64,000 nucleotides of DNA, from positions 1 to 64,000 of the forward strand of contig JAPTJF010000265.1 in the NCBI GenBank assembly GCA_029339195.1, given 5' to 3'. Position 1 is the stretch's first letter; each line of letters opens with the position of its first letter. This document shows positions 45,301 through 60,824 of the stretch, in pieces. Below the pieces are notes generated by a model. It was given only the letters and a program-made list of their open reading frames with translations, was not told the DNA's origin and did no database searches. The stretch is from Micractinium sp. NFX-FRZ. Its lineage: Eukaryota > Chlorophyta > Trebouxiophyceae > Chlorellales > Chlorellaceae. The position numbers and the translations under genes are program-made.

Positions 45301-45832
45301 CCAGCTGGCCCAGCACATGGTGAGGCGGGTGGTACGACAGCCCTGCTGCTGCCGCCATGCTGGCTGCCCGCAGCACCGCGGCCTGCACCGCCGCCTCACC
45401 CTGCTCCACCCGGGCTGCTGCGGCGGCTGCGGAGGACGAGGGCTGGCCTGGACGGGCGCTGGCGGGGGGGACACGGCGCTCCAGCTTGGGCAGCCAGAGC
45501 ACCACCGGATCCTGCTGGTCGTGCAGGGCTGAGGCAGAGTGGTGCAGCAGGCGCCAGGCGGCGCGCGCTCGCTGCATGTACTGTGCCGCAGCGGTGGTGC
45601 CCTCGGCAGCAGGAGGCGGGGGGGCTGGCGAGCCGGGGTCCCCCCCGCCGGACTGCCCATGCCTGCTCCTGCTCAGCTGCACGCTGCTGCCGTAGATGCA
45701 GTGGCACACCTTGCGCCTGCAGCTCAGTGGAAGGGCAGGCGAGCTCAGGGAGCGGGCGGGCACAGTACAGGGTAGCGGCATGGCACATCCTGGAGCAGGG
45801 GCGGGGCAACACTCCCGCCAGCTGCGCTGCAT
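42302..45832 (-). CDS. Large Ala/Pro/Gln-rich protein with a Tudor-like domain (3 exons, ~912 aa)
   Basis: Exons 45260-45832, 44141-44821 and 42302-43786 join in phase 0. The only recognisable fold is short: LIQTFWPDGGHWWPAVVLTV, then a LYYETGDEESVEF segment. This matches the pattern of Tudor-like modules in plant chromatin proteins (a trp/tyr-rich strand followed by Y-x-x-GDEE), split by intron 2. The remainder is low complexity: a coiled-coil-like patch (YSELERQVQLVRGAQEARQL), basic Pro/Lys-rich stretches that could act as nuclear localisation signals, a poly-Gln run, and a C-terminal domain of Ala-Ala-Glu-Pro repeats. A nuclear role is an inference. The start is uncertain: a good acceptor lies at ~45721, so the first codons may not be coding. 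The end is affected by a frame change (see 41815-42375). Confidence 0.65.
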   Translation of the reverse strand: MQRSWRECCPAPAPGCAMPLPCTVPARSLSSPALPLSCRRKVCHCIYGSSVQLSRSRHGQSGGGDPGSPAPPPPAAEGTTAAAQYMQRARAAWRLLHHSASALHDQQDPVVLWLPKLERRVPPASARPGQPSSSAAAAAARVEQGEAAVQAAVLRAASMAAAAGLSYHPPHHVLGQLGAGGGALDLSGLAQVGGWVVWCGDEGARSKGGMCTSLCTVGTLAAELAAPAVLPCSLAHLRRSLSHAGARSRSPTFCAACVPLSWCVPWSLGLLTHPPNPPPHFRPPSSCSLCLTAPFHCSCVPTTSSWCGARPAPASTTHPHPPAHPHPLRPAHLAVLQADYSELERQVQLVRGAQEARQLAAARAAAAASMGMQLPLEAAAGRGGEPAPVVVPVDALGSATPDVQHLPGAAPTRSGEGLLPGGRPVRRTRSDASAGVPDAPQGHMHQAHSLPLPSNSGGAGAGRPRRSPAGKPPPKPSSRAGQAGPGKGPRGGKGAAAKQQAAAARRGASAGGSTGSAPPAPLHPNLSPFGDGYEPRGPSTATPPKPWLLRMADFKPGLQGRLIQVGRGVVVLWWWWWCRGRGEEVLRWGRGSEEMRQPRGWCSSAGVAADAVGMEQRTGGSLGGGQVEVGSGQQQGAADATTCCLPPAGQQPRLTDTCLNPTLIHSLSPSSPHHPPPAPPPQTFWPDGGHWWPAVVLTVSLPTRTCSLYYETGDEESVEFARLIHAGEVAWLHAPNASPPAPARSGSADGSERKRQLPAGAPSPSLQPADPQQQQQQAEDAGRLKRQRSGAGATGALALEASPRLAAGLASGSLPSSGLPTDPSTSFGAACLLPDNRSPAWPSQFGDDDMLLMPALGRQAGKGREEEELLGRVLPLHAAASPVSGEGAAQLLPLGAMAPLSSSLALPSLGDSDTALALGGSFLGGEQLLVDTSALAELRSLDSPLEQQARQAQQAEQAQAEQLQQRPQSPQSPQPSAEEPQQQAAVPAPEQQQTEPAAPEEVAALTEPAAAEQAAAAAAAAEPTAVAAELLAAAQPDVDAEPLGAAAEPTGAAVEPVLAEPAAAAAAAAAAAELLVAETEPAAAAAAELMVAAPEPVVAAAPVAAVEAAAAAEPAPAFELAAAAAEPMAAEAAEAADVAAEPTATAARPAAEVEAGGCGSSDGASAGSGRANASSG

Positions 45833-46416
45833 AGACTGTCTAGCGGCCTTCGGGTGGCGCGGCCGCCCTTGGCGCCATCAACGGCTCTCACCCCGAGAAC
45901 ACGCAGTCTGTGTGCAGCGGGAGAGCCCTCTCCTGAGTCATCGTCACGGCCGACAAGCTTGTCCGCGCAGACTTCAGCGAGCTGTACCGCGCATCCTTAA
46001 ACTCACAGTTCGTTCGCAGCTGCAAGCAGGAGGAAGCACACAGCGGCGACGACGAGCAGCACGTCGCAGCACGCGGCACTTGGCAGTCCGAAGCAAGCTT
46101 CTACGGTGACGAGGGTGTACCCGGAAGGCTGCAGGAGGCGCTCAGCGCTCAGCTGCCCAAAAAAACTTACATAGCAGCATGTGAGAGCGCGGTTGCCAGA
46201 GGGTTTCTGGCGCCGCCATACTCGTGCAAATGCAGATCGGTCGTCGTGACGATCTGGGTCGCATCCGGGCGCACAGAGTGCATGCTGCCCTCCCCGCTCT
46301 TCAGTGCCGCTGCCGCCTGCCGCCGCCAACACCGAGCGGCCCCGCTGCCTGGTTGCACGTTCAGCCACCCTCACACTGGTTGATTTCGCCTGCCTGATGT
46401 GCATACAGATGTGAAG
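45833..46416. promoter_or_regulatory. Divergent intergenic region, Tudor-like gene / RtcB
   Basis: 584 bases between start codons. Must carry the promoters of both genes, or an upstream exon of the Tudor-like gene. No specific element identified. Confidence 0.4.
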
Positions 46417-52032
<5,616 letters not shown>

Positions 52033-52472
52033 GGCGGCGCCGGCCTGGGCAAGCGGGCCCCCGCCCCCCTCCAGGCGCAGTCGACATCATCCTCTCAACT
52101 GTTTCATTCTCCTGCGCTACTGCTGCACACGCTTTGCTGCTGCTACACTCTGTCCCGCTGCTCTGCTCCCTCTCTTGCTTCCTCTGCTGCTGGCCCTTGC
52201 TCGTTATTTGTATTTGACGGATTGCAACACCTCGACTGTAGACACCATGTGAGGAGTACGGGGATGGCCGGAGCCAATGAAGTGAAGCCAGCAGCTTGCT
52301 GTCAGCACCTGGGGCTCCTACAGCACATGTTACAACACAAGTGCTGACGTGGCGCTTTGTTGCAAACCTCTTTCGTGTTTCGGGGCCTCGTTTCGCCGCA
52401 TACAGAGCTGCAAACACACACATCACAGGCTATCCGACGCAAGAGCGAGTGTCGGAACAGCGTCCAAGCGAC
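52033..52472. promoter_or_regulatory. RtcB 3' UTR and small heat-shock protein promoter
   Basis: 440 bases between two genes on the same strand. No TGTAA signal and no convincing nGAAnnTTCn heat-shock element array was found by eye, although AT content rises around 52.08-52.22 kb. Confidence 0.4.
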
Positions 52473-54990
52473 ATGGCCGGACTGGTGAGGCCCCCTTCCC
52501 TCGGAGCGCCGCCCTGCCGCTGCATTGTTGCCTGCGCAGCAGTGTCGAGGCATGAAAGCCAGATCCGCTTCGGTTCTTCTGCAGTATCAGCCCGCCGCTC
52601 CGCACGCCGCCGCCGGCAGTACCTCACGCCCCGCTGCCGACAGCACCTCCTCTCCCTCACCCCTCGAGAGCTCTCTGTCTTTAATGTGGGTGTTGCGTGC
52701 AGTACGCCTACCCTGGGGGCTATGCTGGCGGCCACCTGGAAGACTTCTTCAGCCCCTTCTTTGCCGGTAGGAGCAGCAGACGGGCCAAGGTTCACCCTGT
52801 CTCCTTGGAGCCACAGGCCGCCTGGCTGGGTGGAGGCCACGCTGTGCTGGGGGGTCAGCCATGCCTGTCACGCAACTCTGACATCACATCACCGAGTGCT
52901 GCGCAGGCTGGCCCTACGGCGGCTCCTCCGCAGGAGCCGTCGGGGCGGGGGCGGGCGCTGGCACCGGGCAGCAGCAGCAGCTGACCGCGGGTGCTGGCGG
53001 CGCTGGCGGCGCTGGCACTGCTGCCGCCGGCGCCACGCCGCCCTACACCAGGCAAGTCGGGCAGCAAGCATGCGGCTGGCGCGCTGTCGAGGACCTAGAG
53101 TTGACAGGGGCGGCGGCGGTGCACGTGTGTTTGAATGGGGGGCCTGTGCTGCACGCTGTCGCACACAGGCCGTGCTTGCCTGCACTGGGGCATACCTGTT
53201 AGGGACTTGCCTGAATTCGCCTCCGTTTGCAAGTTTCAGTTCCTGCTTTGCCCCTGGTCTTGCTCTCCGCTCCCCCCCCAGGACCATCCCCAGTTGACCT
53301 CACGGTCGATCAGTGAGACATCTAACTCGTACTCGAGAGTACGGGTGTCGTCAAGATTGCTCCTGCTCTTCCCACTGCTCTGCTCCTGCTCAGGACTGCT
53401 GCTTCCCCCCCTCCCCGCCACCCCCGCAGGAGCATCCCCGTCGACTTCATTGAGCGCGAGGGCGAGTTTGTGCTGCGCGCCGACATCCCTGGGGTGCACA
53501 AGGTGCGGCGCTGCCAGCCTCTGGCAAGATCTTTTCAGTCGAGGCTCAACGTGGTGTGGTGTTGGTGCTGGGGTGGCCACGCGCAGGGTTGGAGCCAGGT
53601 GGCCTGCACCCCACCTGCTGTATTGCCCCCACTACGTTAGTTGCCTTCATAAGGCCGACCTGGAAATGCATCGTGCATCTGCATGCTTCCAGCCTGCCCC
53701 CCTCACACTTGCCCCTGTTTGGCCACATCGGGTCCATGGCAGTTGCCCGCCTTCTAACACACTGTGCCCCCGACCGCCCCCTGCAGAGCGAGATCCGGGT
53801 TTCGGTTGACGGCAACGTGGTGCGCTTTGGGCACCAGCCCCACCCCGACCGCGAGCAGATGGACGAGCAGGTGCGCCTTGCAGGGTGGGAGGGCGGGTGG
53901 TCGAGTGTCAGTCCATACAGGCACAGATTGGAGGCGGTGGCATGCCGACATCCGGGTATCCAGGGGCTGCATCTATCTGTGCTGTGCACGCAGGCTCCGT
54001 GGCTGTCGCCTCTGATCCCCCAATCTCCCGCTCCCCTGGTGCTGTCAGCAAGACACTCCCCTGACTGCTCACATCACCACCTCTCCCTGGCCCCCGCTGC
54101 GCTGCTGCCCTTCCTTCCCCACTGGCAGGAGCCCGGCATCTTCCACCGCGCGGAGCGGGTAGAGCAGGGGGGGGTGGAGAGTGTGCAGTGCACTGGCAGC
54201 AGGGCCGCTGGGTGCAGCAGGGGACCAGCGGATGCACTTTGAAGCCAGGAGGGGGCGGGCGCAAGGGATTGCGCTGCACGCCTGCCAGGCAGCAGGACAT
54301 GGGGGATGGTGCGGCCTCCCGGGCGCTGGCCACGGTGGCACCCGAGCAGGGCGGTGGTGTGTGGCCGTGCGTTTGGCGGCATGAGCAGCAAGCAGAGCAG
54401 GAGGGCTCACCGTGGAACCGTGCAGCCCAGGATCTGGCAGAACTCATTCCCCTGGCGTCGCTGCCGCCCTGTCGCTGCTTGCACCTGCCTCCCTGCCCCC
54501 ATCTCAGCCGTGCTTCCATCCCCCCCGCTGTCCAGGTGTCGTCATTCCGCGGCAGGGCGCTGCGCATGCCGGACAATGCCGACTGCGAGCAGATCAATGC
54601 CAAGGTGAGAAGGCTGGGTGGCGGGCCAAGGGGGTGACAGCAAGTGCGGGCAGCCCTGCTTTAAGAGCTGCCCCAATCCAGCCCGCCACCATTGCCGCCT
54701 GTCTAAATTTCCAGCTCACCTCCCCTGCCTGCCCGAACTGTCCTGCTCACCTCCCCTGCACACACACACACACCTAACGGTTTCTCATGCCCTGCGCTGC
54801 CTCCTTGCAGCACGCCGATGGCATATGTGAGCCGCGCCCCCCTCTACCTGCCCTGCACACCCACCTCTCCTTTCCTTCCTGCTCCTCCCTCCCCTTCTGA
54901 CAGTACGAGGACGGCGTGCTCGAGCTGCGCATCGCCAAGAAGAGGGCGGAGGCGGGCAAGGCGGAGGGGAGGGTCATCCAGGTGGCCTGA
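52473..54990 (+). CDS. Small heat-shock protein, HSP20/alpha-crystallin family (8 exons, 187 aa)
   Basis: ATP-independent chaperone that holds unfolding proteins. Exons: 52473-52484, 52703-52766, 52907-53051, 53430-53502, 53787-53870, 54129-54158, 54536-54604, 54904-54990. The alpha-crystallin domain starts at SIPVDFIEREGEFVLRADIP and continues through GVHKSEIRVSVDGN, FHRAERVSSFRGRALRMP and YEDGVLELRIAKK. The C-terminal VIQV is the I-x-I/V tail motif that docks neighbouring subunits. The N-terminal arm has an aromatic/Gly patch, then a Gly/Ala/Gln-rich stretch. There is no transit peptide visible, so it is probably cytosolic. Unusual: seven introns in a family that is often intron-poor, a 12-base first coding exon (MAGL), and a GC donor after exon 3. 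The first exon and the 30-base sixth exon rest on phase and splice-site fit only. Confidence 0.82.
54808..54838 (+). repeat. Intronic ghost of the last HSP20 exon, with acceptor
   Basis: GCAGCACGCCGATGGCAT resembles the acceptor and start of the final exon at 54901 (CAGTACGAGGACGGCGT), encoding HADGI against YEDGV. About 20 of 31 bases match. It also has a GT after ATAT, but splicing it in would break the frame. Confidence 0.45.
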
Positions 54991-55770
54991 GGGAGGCCGA
55001 CGCCACACCAGGCAAATTTGCATGGCTCGTCTCGGGGGCGACAGCTGATGGCGAAGCCCGGCGCCAGGATGGAGCGGGGGGCTGGGGAGCATGCAGCCCA
55101 AGGCCCGCCCTGGCCAAATATATGAGAAACAGCCACGCTGGACAGTTAATGGGACAGCTGAGCGAGGCCACAGGCATGTTGGCATAGCCACGGGGGCGGC
55201 TGTGGAGCGCCAGCGTCAGCAGCACCGTCAGCAGCAGCAGCCGTAGCAGACTCTGGACAGTTTGATGCTGCCCTCAGCAGAGCATGATTGTACTGCACGG
55301 GTTGAACAGATGGGCCCCTTCCTGCACATGCTAGCCTCTGCTTGCCTTGCTGTTGCACGTCAGCAATGCACAGAGACAAAATGTAGGCATCTTCAGTATC
55401 AAGGGGCAGCGGAGGTGACGCTCCCACAAAAAGGGGCAGCGGAGGTGACGCTCCCACAAAAAGCATTCAAACAGCTTGATGTGAGCATCACAGAGGGGAT
55501 GGGTGGCGTGAATGGCAGTGCTGACAGTGCGGGTTCCACTGGGGTCGCTGGTGCCGCCGGCTGTAGGGTGGCGGGCCCCAGGCTGTGGCGGCCTTCGCGG
55601 GCAGGGCGCAGGATGTTCTGGGGAATCGCGGCGCCTGTCTGGCAGCCCTGCCTCATGTGCCCTCTATGCTGAAGCAGCGGCCCCAAGCTGGAGTGGTAAA
55701 TGGTCCCTCCACAGCCCAGGCTGGCCATGCCCAACAGGTTCCATGGCGAGCAAGGCGCCTGCCTGCCCCC
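54991..55770. other. Convergent 3' region between HSP20 and nucleoplasmin-like genes
   Basis: 780 bases without a supportable gene. Contains the exact 30-bp tandem repeat at 55401-55460. Open frames crossing it have no domains. Confidence 0.5.
55401..55460. repeat. Exact 30-bp tandem duplication
   Basis: 55401-55430 and 55431-55460 are identical (unit begins AAGGGGCAGCGGAGGTGACG). No mismatches, so the duplication is recent. Confidence 0.98.
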
Positions 55771-58700
55771 TCACGCAAGGCTGACGATGTCGTTCTCCTT
55801 GTCGTACTTGAACACACCCGGGTGCTGCAGGGGGGGGGGAAGGGCGGAAGGCGGGGGCATGTGCCGCGGCGGGGCCGGGGCAGGTTGAGCGAGGGGGAGA
55901 GAAGGCTTTGGGAGCAAGGCATGCAGGGGGTGCGGAGCCTCGCAGCAAGGTGCATTGCCCCCCATCCCTCGCTCAGCCTCCGCCCCGCGCTGCTGACATG
56001 GCAGAGGCACCCCCAGCCCAGCCCGCCCCACCTTGTCCACAAAGTGCTTGATCTTGGGCGCATTCGCTGGCCGCTTCACCTTGCTGCCCAGCTGCAGGCG
56101 GGCAGGAGGGGCGGTGGGAACAAGAAAAGCACGCGGCTGGTGTGTGTGTGCATGTGCTGGGGGCAGCACCTGCTGATTTGCCGGGGCCGGGGTTTGCCTC
56201 TTCCAGCGCCCCGCTACCGACCCTCCAGGTCCACTACAGCTGCCGCGCCTCGCCCAAGGCCCTTCCACAACTCCAAGCCTGCCCTCTGCTCCCAGCCCCC
56301 CACCTCCACCAGTCGGCCACCACAACGATCGATCCACCCAGTCACAGATCCCCCACGCCCCCCACCCCCAGCCCCCACGCACCGCCGCCAGCTTGAGGGG
56401 TCCCCCCCGCTGCAGCGCCGCCTTGAGCTCCGCCAGGTACTCCTTGTCGTTGGCGGGGGTGGCCATGCCAGCTGGCGCCGCCACCTTGGCGGGCGCCGTG
56501 GCCGGCGCCTTCTGCTGCTGCTCACCGCCCGCCTTGGCCTTCTTGGCGGGCTGCGGCGTCTGGGCCGCAGGCTGCTGAGCCGCCGGCCGCTTGGCGCCCG
56601 CCGTGGCCTGGGCCTGGGCCTTGGCCGCCGCCTCCGCCGCCGCCATCGCCCGCTCCTTCTTGCTCAGCTGCGGCTGCGGCTGCTCGGGCGCCTTGACAGG
56701 CTTTGGCGCCTCCTCCTCCTCCTCCTCCTCCTCCTGCTCCTCCTCACCGCTCGACAGCGACTCTGCAGCACCCAGGGCACAACCAGGAACAGCTGGCAAT
56801 GAAGTGTGCAGAGTACGCAAACTCTCGCCCCGCCGGTTGCCACAGCAGCATTGCAGCAGTAGCAGCAGTGGCATTGGTTGTGGCGGCAGGGGCAACAGCA
56901 CCAGCAGCAGACCAAAACGGTGGTGTGGCATGCCCAGGGCTCACCCGGCTCGGAGCTGTCGTCGTCTGCAGGAGCAGCAGGGGCGCCAACGGCAGGGGCG
57001 GGGGCAGGACAGGGTGAGTCCAGGGATGCGGGGGGCTGTGCCTGCTGCTGCTGCTGCTACTGCTGCATGTGCACACACACAGTCCACAGCATGCGCTGCC
57101 AGAGGCAGCGGTGCCCAGGTGGCGGCAGCAACAAGAGGGGCACCCTTCAGCGCACCTTCGACCACCCGCACCCTCCGCTTGATGAGGTGCCCATCCTCTT
57201 GCTCGCTGTCATCTGCAGGGGTGAGCAGGACAGGCAGCACAAACGGTGAGCACACCTGAGGCATGCTGCCAATCAAGCATGCCATCTGGTTGCACGAGTT
57301 GCAAGCGCGCACCAGCTGGGCCCACACAAAGCGCATGCTCCCAGCCCAGTGCGCCTGCACAAGTCACCCTGCCTGCCTGCCTGCCTACCCTGCCCAACAG
57401 TGCGCAAAGCCCCGCTGCTATGGTTGCCTCGCCCCCCCCACAACCTCACCCTCATCGTCCTCCATCTCCCCATCCTCCTCCTCCTCCTCGCTGCTCGCCT
57501 CCTCCGCCTCGTCATCAATCAGCGACCGCGCCCGCGGCTTGACCAGCTTGCCTCCCAGCTTGAGGGGCACCGCCGCCGGCGCGCCCTCGTCCTCGCTCTC
57601 GCTCCCCTCCTCCTCCTCACTCTCCTCCTCATCCTCCTCATCAGACGACGCTGCACCAGCAAGGGCGGGCAGTGGGGGGTTTGAAGAGGGCTGAGGCGGC
57701 CAGGGGTCTGCCTCCTGTCCTACCCACCCTAAGATTGCTGTCTTTGTAATGCCTTTCCTGCCCCCACACCCGCTCACCGGGGTGCACCCATCCCGTCCCC
57801 CGCAAACTCGTCATCCTCGCACTCAATCAAACAGCCTTCATAGGGCACACGCTACCAAACACCCTTGCTGCCCGCCGTCCCACCAGCACACCAAGAGGCG
57901 CACCGCCCTCACATGGTGCCACCCCCCGCCAGCAAGACAGGCAGGCGCTCACCGTAGTGCCCCACCCCTCCCTCCATGAACTCGTCATCGTCATCCTCGC
58001 TGCCCACCATCATCTGCTCAATGCGATAGCCGGTGAGGTGCACCTGCGGGCACGCCAGGGCACCGGGGGGTGGGTGCGGTGCGGGTGGGGAACAACAGAC
58101 CTCCTGGAAGAGTGGGCCGCCTGCTCGTTTGCCACTGCCTGATTTCAAAAGAGTGCCACCGCAAGGGGTGCAACCGCACGACCGGTGGGTCTGATCGAGG
58201 CGGAGCGGCACCGCTGGCGCTCTCCCCTCAGCACCCATCCATCCCCCACACCTCTGAGGCCCCGTTGTGGCTCAGCTCCACCTCGTCCAAGGTCAAGGTG
58301 AGGTCGCAGGAGAACTGGGTGCAGCGGGAGGCGTCCAGCGTGCCGACGGCAAACCGCTGGCCGTCGCCACGCCCCACAAACACGGTGTGGGCGCCCGGCT
58401 TGGGCTTGGCGCCCAGCGCGGCCTACGGGGCCGGGCAGCAGAAAGGGGTGGAAGGCAGGGTTGGAGGGGAAAGCAGGTGTGCCAACCCAAGCTTGTTGAC
58501 ATCACGAGTCCTCCCAGCCTACCCGACGCGGTGAACAGCTGGCGGGTCAGTTAACCCCCCCACCCCTTACCCACCTGCGTGAAGTGGATGGTCTCGTACT
58601 GGTCCTCATCCTGCTCGGCCCGCACCTTGACTGTCTTACCTGCAGCACACACACAACTCAAGAAGGGGGCGGCGGTTGCGGGCGCGCGAGGCGGGAGGTG

Positions 58701-58871
58701 CACGGGACGCATGGCGGCAGCACAGGCGGCGGCAGTCAGGCAGCTGAGGGCAAGAAGCGGGCGTGCGGCAGCCTTATTGGCGCACGGTGTTAGCTTGGTG
58801 GCACCGTGTTGGCCATGCATGAAGCACACACCTGCCGGCAGAACGAGGCCGATAAATTGGCAAGCAGACAT
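55771..58871 (-). CDS. Nucleoplasmin-like acidic nuclear protein, HD2/FKBP-type NPL domain (10 exons, 379 aa)
   Basis: Likely a nucleolar/chromatin histone chaperone. Exons: 58832-58871, 58575-58639, 58252-58422, 57953-58043, 57450-57650, 57156-57212, 56945-56965, 56383-56762, 56032-56091, 55771-55824. The N-terminal ~100 residues form a nucleoplasmin-like core as in plant HD2 (HDT) proteins and FKBP53: LVLPAGKTVKV, FTQAALG, DEVELSHNG, EVHLTGYR. Then come long acidic runs (EEDEEESEEEEGSESEDEG and others), a Lys/Ala/Pro-rich basic segment, and a C-terminal module (YLAELKAALQRGGPLKLAAL, VKRPANAPKIKHF, KHPGVFKYD) that looks like a small winged-helix/LOTUS-like fold. There is no peptidyl-prolyl isomerase domain, so it is not a complete FKBP. 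The HD2 zinc finger is also absent. Exon phases fit throughout. Name HD2-like is tentative; the NPL domain call is good. Confidence 0.8.
57773..57841 (-). repeat. Intronic ghost of nucleoplasmin-like exon 4 end, with donor
   Basis: Reads LIECEDDEFAGDGMG and then CCG/GTGAGCGG, against MVGSEDDDDEFMEGGVG and ACG/GTGAGCGC at the end of exon 4 (57947-58000). Similarity includes the splice donor and the AACTCGTCATC block. About 80% match over the donor-proximal 43 bases. It lies ~175 bases downstream, in the next intron. Confidence 0.82.
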
Positions 58872-59297
58872 CGTGTTGTCCGGCTGTAATGAACACCCGG
58901 AACCCGGTGAAGAGATAGAGAGCAGGGGAAGCAGCGATGGCTGCCCAAACTCGAGTAGCGCATGCGCACCTTGCTGCGGGGCCTGCTGCGGTGCTGACCG
59001 CGACTCCCTGCTGCGCTCGAGCGCTCAACCCGATTGATCCGAACGTTTGGCAAGCTTGGCTGAGAGGGCTAACGCTGTTGACTCTGCGGGAGCCTCCTCG
59101 ATCTGCGAGCCTCGGCCTGTGCGCTCTTGACTCGTTGCGGACACACGCAGCCAGACAAGAAGACCAGTGGGCAACCTCTAGCGCAGCGTGCCTGGCCGCT
59201 CGTCAGAGTAGCACCGCCGCCGCCGCCGCTGCCACCGCCCCTCGCGGCCCCCGCCCAGACCAGCCGGGGGCAGACCCGGCCGGGCGGCCAGCCCGCC
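58872..59297. promoter_or_regulatory. Divergent promoter region, nucleoplasmin-like / AP-4 sigma
   Basis: 426 bases between the two start codons, the shortest head-to-head spacer here; probably a compact bidirectional promoter. No TATA box recognised. Confidence 0.5.
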
Positions 59298-60545
59298 ATG
59301 ACGATCAAGTTTGTGCTGCTGGTGAACAAGCAGGGTCAGACCCGGCTGGCCAAATACACAGACTCCAGCCTCACCACAGATGAGCGGCGCGCCCTGGAGG
59401 CGGAGATTGTGCGCAAGTGCCTGACGCGCATAGACAAGCAGGTGCCGCATTGCTGGGCTGTCTGGTGTCGCTAGCAGTGTGAAGTGTACTTTGCAAGTTC
59501 CTGGAAGGCGTGGGTTTGGTTCCTGGCATGTATGGAGCCCTGGCTGCACCAGCCGCCTGCCCCTGATCCACTCCGCCATCTCCACTCCGTGCTCACCTCG
59601 CCCCCTGCCTGCTCCCGCTGCGCTGGCCCTCCCGACTTCCCCCCTGCCTCCCATCCCCTGCAGTGCAACATTGTGGAGCACCGCAACTACAAGGTTGTGT
59701 ACCGCCGCTATGCCTCGCTGTTCTTTCTCATGGGCATTGATGCAGAGGAGGTGAGGTGGGGGTGGTGGGGGGCAGGGGGAGCAGGGGAAGCAGGTTGATG
59801 GGGCTGTCTGCCAGAAGGGGCTGCCAACTGGCATGCCTGCCTGCTTTCTTGCTGGAGTCAGGATAGCTGCAGGCGTGTCGCTGCGGCTGCGGCTGCGAGA
59901 CTGGGGCTGTGCATGGTCTGGCCTGTAGCGCGCCTGCGGCTGGGGCAGCACGCTGGGTTCCTTTTACCGGCCCTACTCCTCACCCAGCGTCCCTTCATTC
60001 TTCTTGCCACCGCGTCATCCCCTGCAGAACAAGCTGGGGAGCCTTGGAATGCTCAAGGCCTTGTCCAACCCTGCCTCGCTATTCCCACCTCAGCCCTATG
60101 CTGCCCCCACCCCGACCCCCTGCGCAGAATGAGCTGGGCATCCTTGAGATGATCCACTGCATGGTGGAGACGCTGGACAAGTGGTTCAGCAACGTGTGCG
60201 AGCTGGACATCATGTTCAGCCTGGACACCACGCACCACATCATCGACGAAATGGTGGCCAACGGGTGCATCGTGGAGACAAACAAGGCAAACGCGCTCAC
60301 GCCCGTGCAGGTGAGAGGACGGGCGGCGCCTGTGAGGGGTGCTGGTGAGGTGGTTGGGTGTGTGCTGGCTGCCTGGGCTGGGGCTGGGCAGAAGACCGTG
60401 GCGACCGCTTCTTGCCAGTGTGCCTTGCTCATGATGTCAATATACCCTTGCTGCTCTAGCCCCACAATACCCCCCGACAATAGCCCCATAACCCATGGCC
60501 CACCCCTTCTTTGCCTGCTCGCAGCTGCTGGAACGAGTCTCGTAG
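59298..60545 (+). CDS. AP4S1: AP-4 clathrin-independent adaptor complex, sigma subunit (4 exons, 144 aa)
   Basis: Small core subunit of the AP-4 adaptor, which sorts cargo at the trans-Golgi network. Exons: 59298-59441, 59664-59750, 60128-60310, 60525-60545, all phase 0. The longin-like fold is complete: [49 protein letters not shown], the [20 protein letters not shown] helix, and the CELDIMF and [11 protein letters not shown] segments. [12 protein letters not shown] and the spacing, together with the GCIVET-x-KA end, favour AP-4 over AP-1/2/3 sigma. Length equals that of plant and animal AP-4 sigma. TGTAA lies at 60753. Intron 2 contains a degraded copy of the start of exon 3. Confidence 0.94.
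60024..60054 (+). repeat. Intronic ghost of AP-4 sigma exon 3 start, with acceptor
   Basis: GCAG followed by AACAAGCTGGGGAGCCTTGG matches GCAG and AATGAGCTGGGCATCCTTGA at 60124-60154: 24 of 31 bases by hand count. Encodes NKLGSLGML against NELGILEMI. The acceptor is intact but the frame soon degenerates. Confidence 0.78.
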
Positions 60546-60752
60546 CAACCTGCCTGGCGGCGCTGCCCCTCGTGTTGTTCCCTGCCCGGCCTGCCTTCCG
60601 CTTCTGTGCGCCTCTGCTGTCCTTCTTCATCCCCTTGCTGCTCCCCTCTGTGCCGCTCTCATCGCTTGCTCATCACTGTGTGCTCCTCCCCCTCCCCTGT
60701 ATCCTCCTGTGCTCACCCCCGGCCTGTATTTCATTACCGACTCCTCTCTTCA

Positions 60753-60757
60753 TGTAA
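60753..60757 (+). terminator. TGTAA poly(A) signal, AP-4 sigma gene
   Basis: About 208 bases after the stop at 60545 and before the facing CCDC61 stop at 60825. Confidence 0.55.
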
Positions 60758-60824
60758 AAGGACCATAATCAGAGCACACCCACCGAACACAACAGGCAGA
60801 CAACACACAGGGTTGGACGGCTGG

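Noticed and set aside
45133..45834. 233-codon plus-strand frame
   Set aside because: Antisense shadow of exon 1 and intron 1 of the Tudor-like gene, without domain or splice support.
54811..54829. Mini-exon encoding HADGI in the HSP20 gene
   Set aside because: Inclusion shifts the frame of the final exon; direct joining gives the conserved alpha-crystallin ending.
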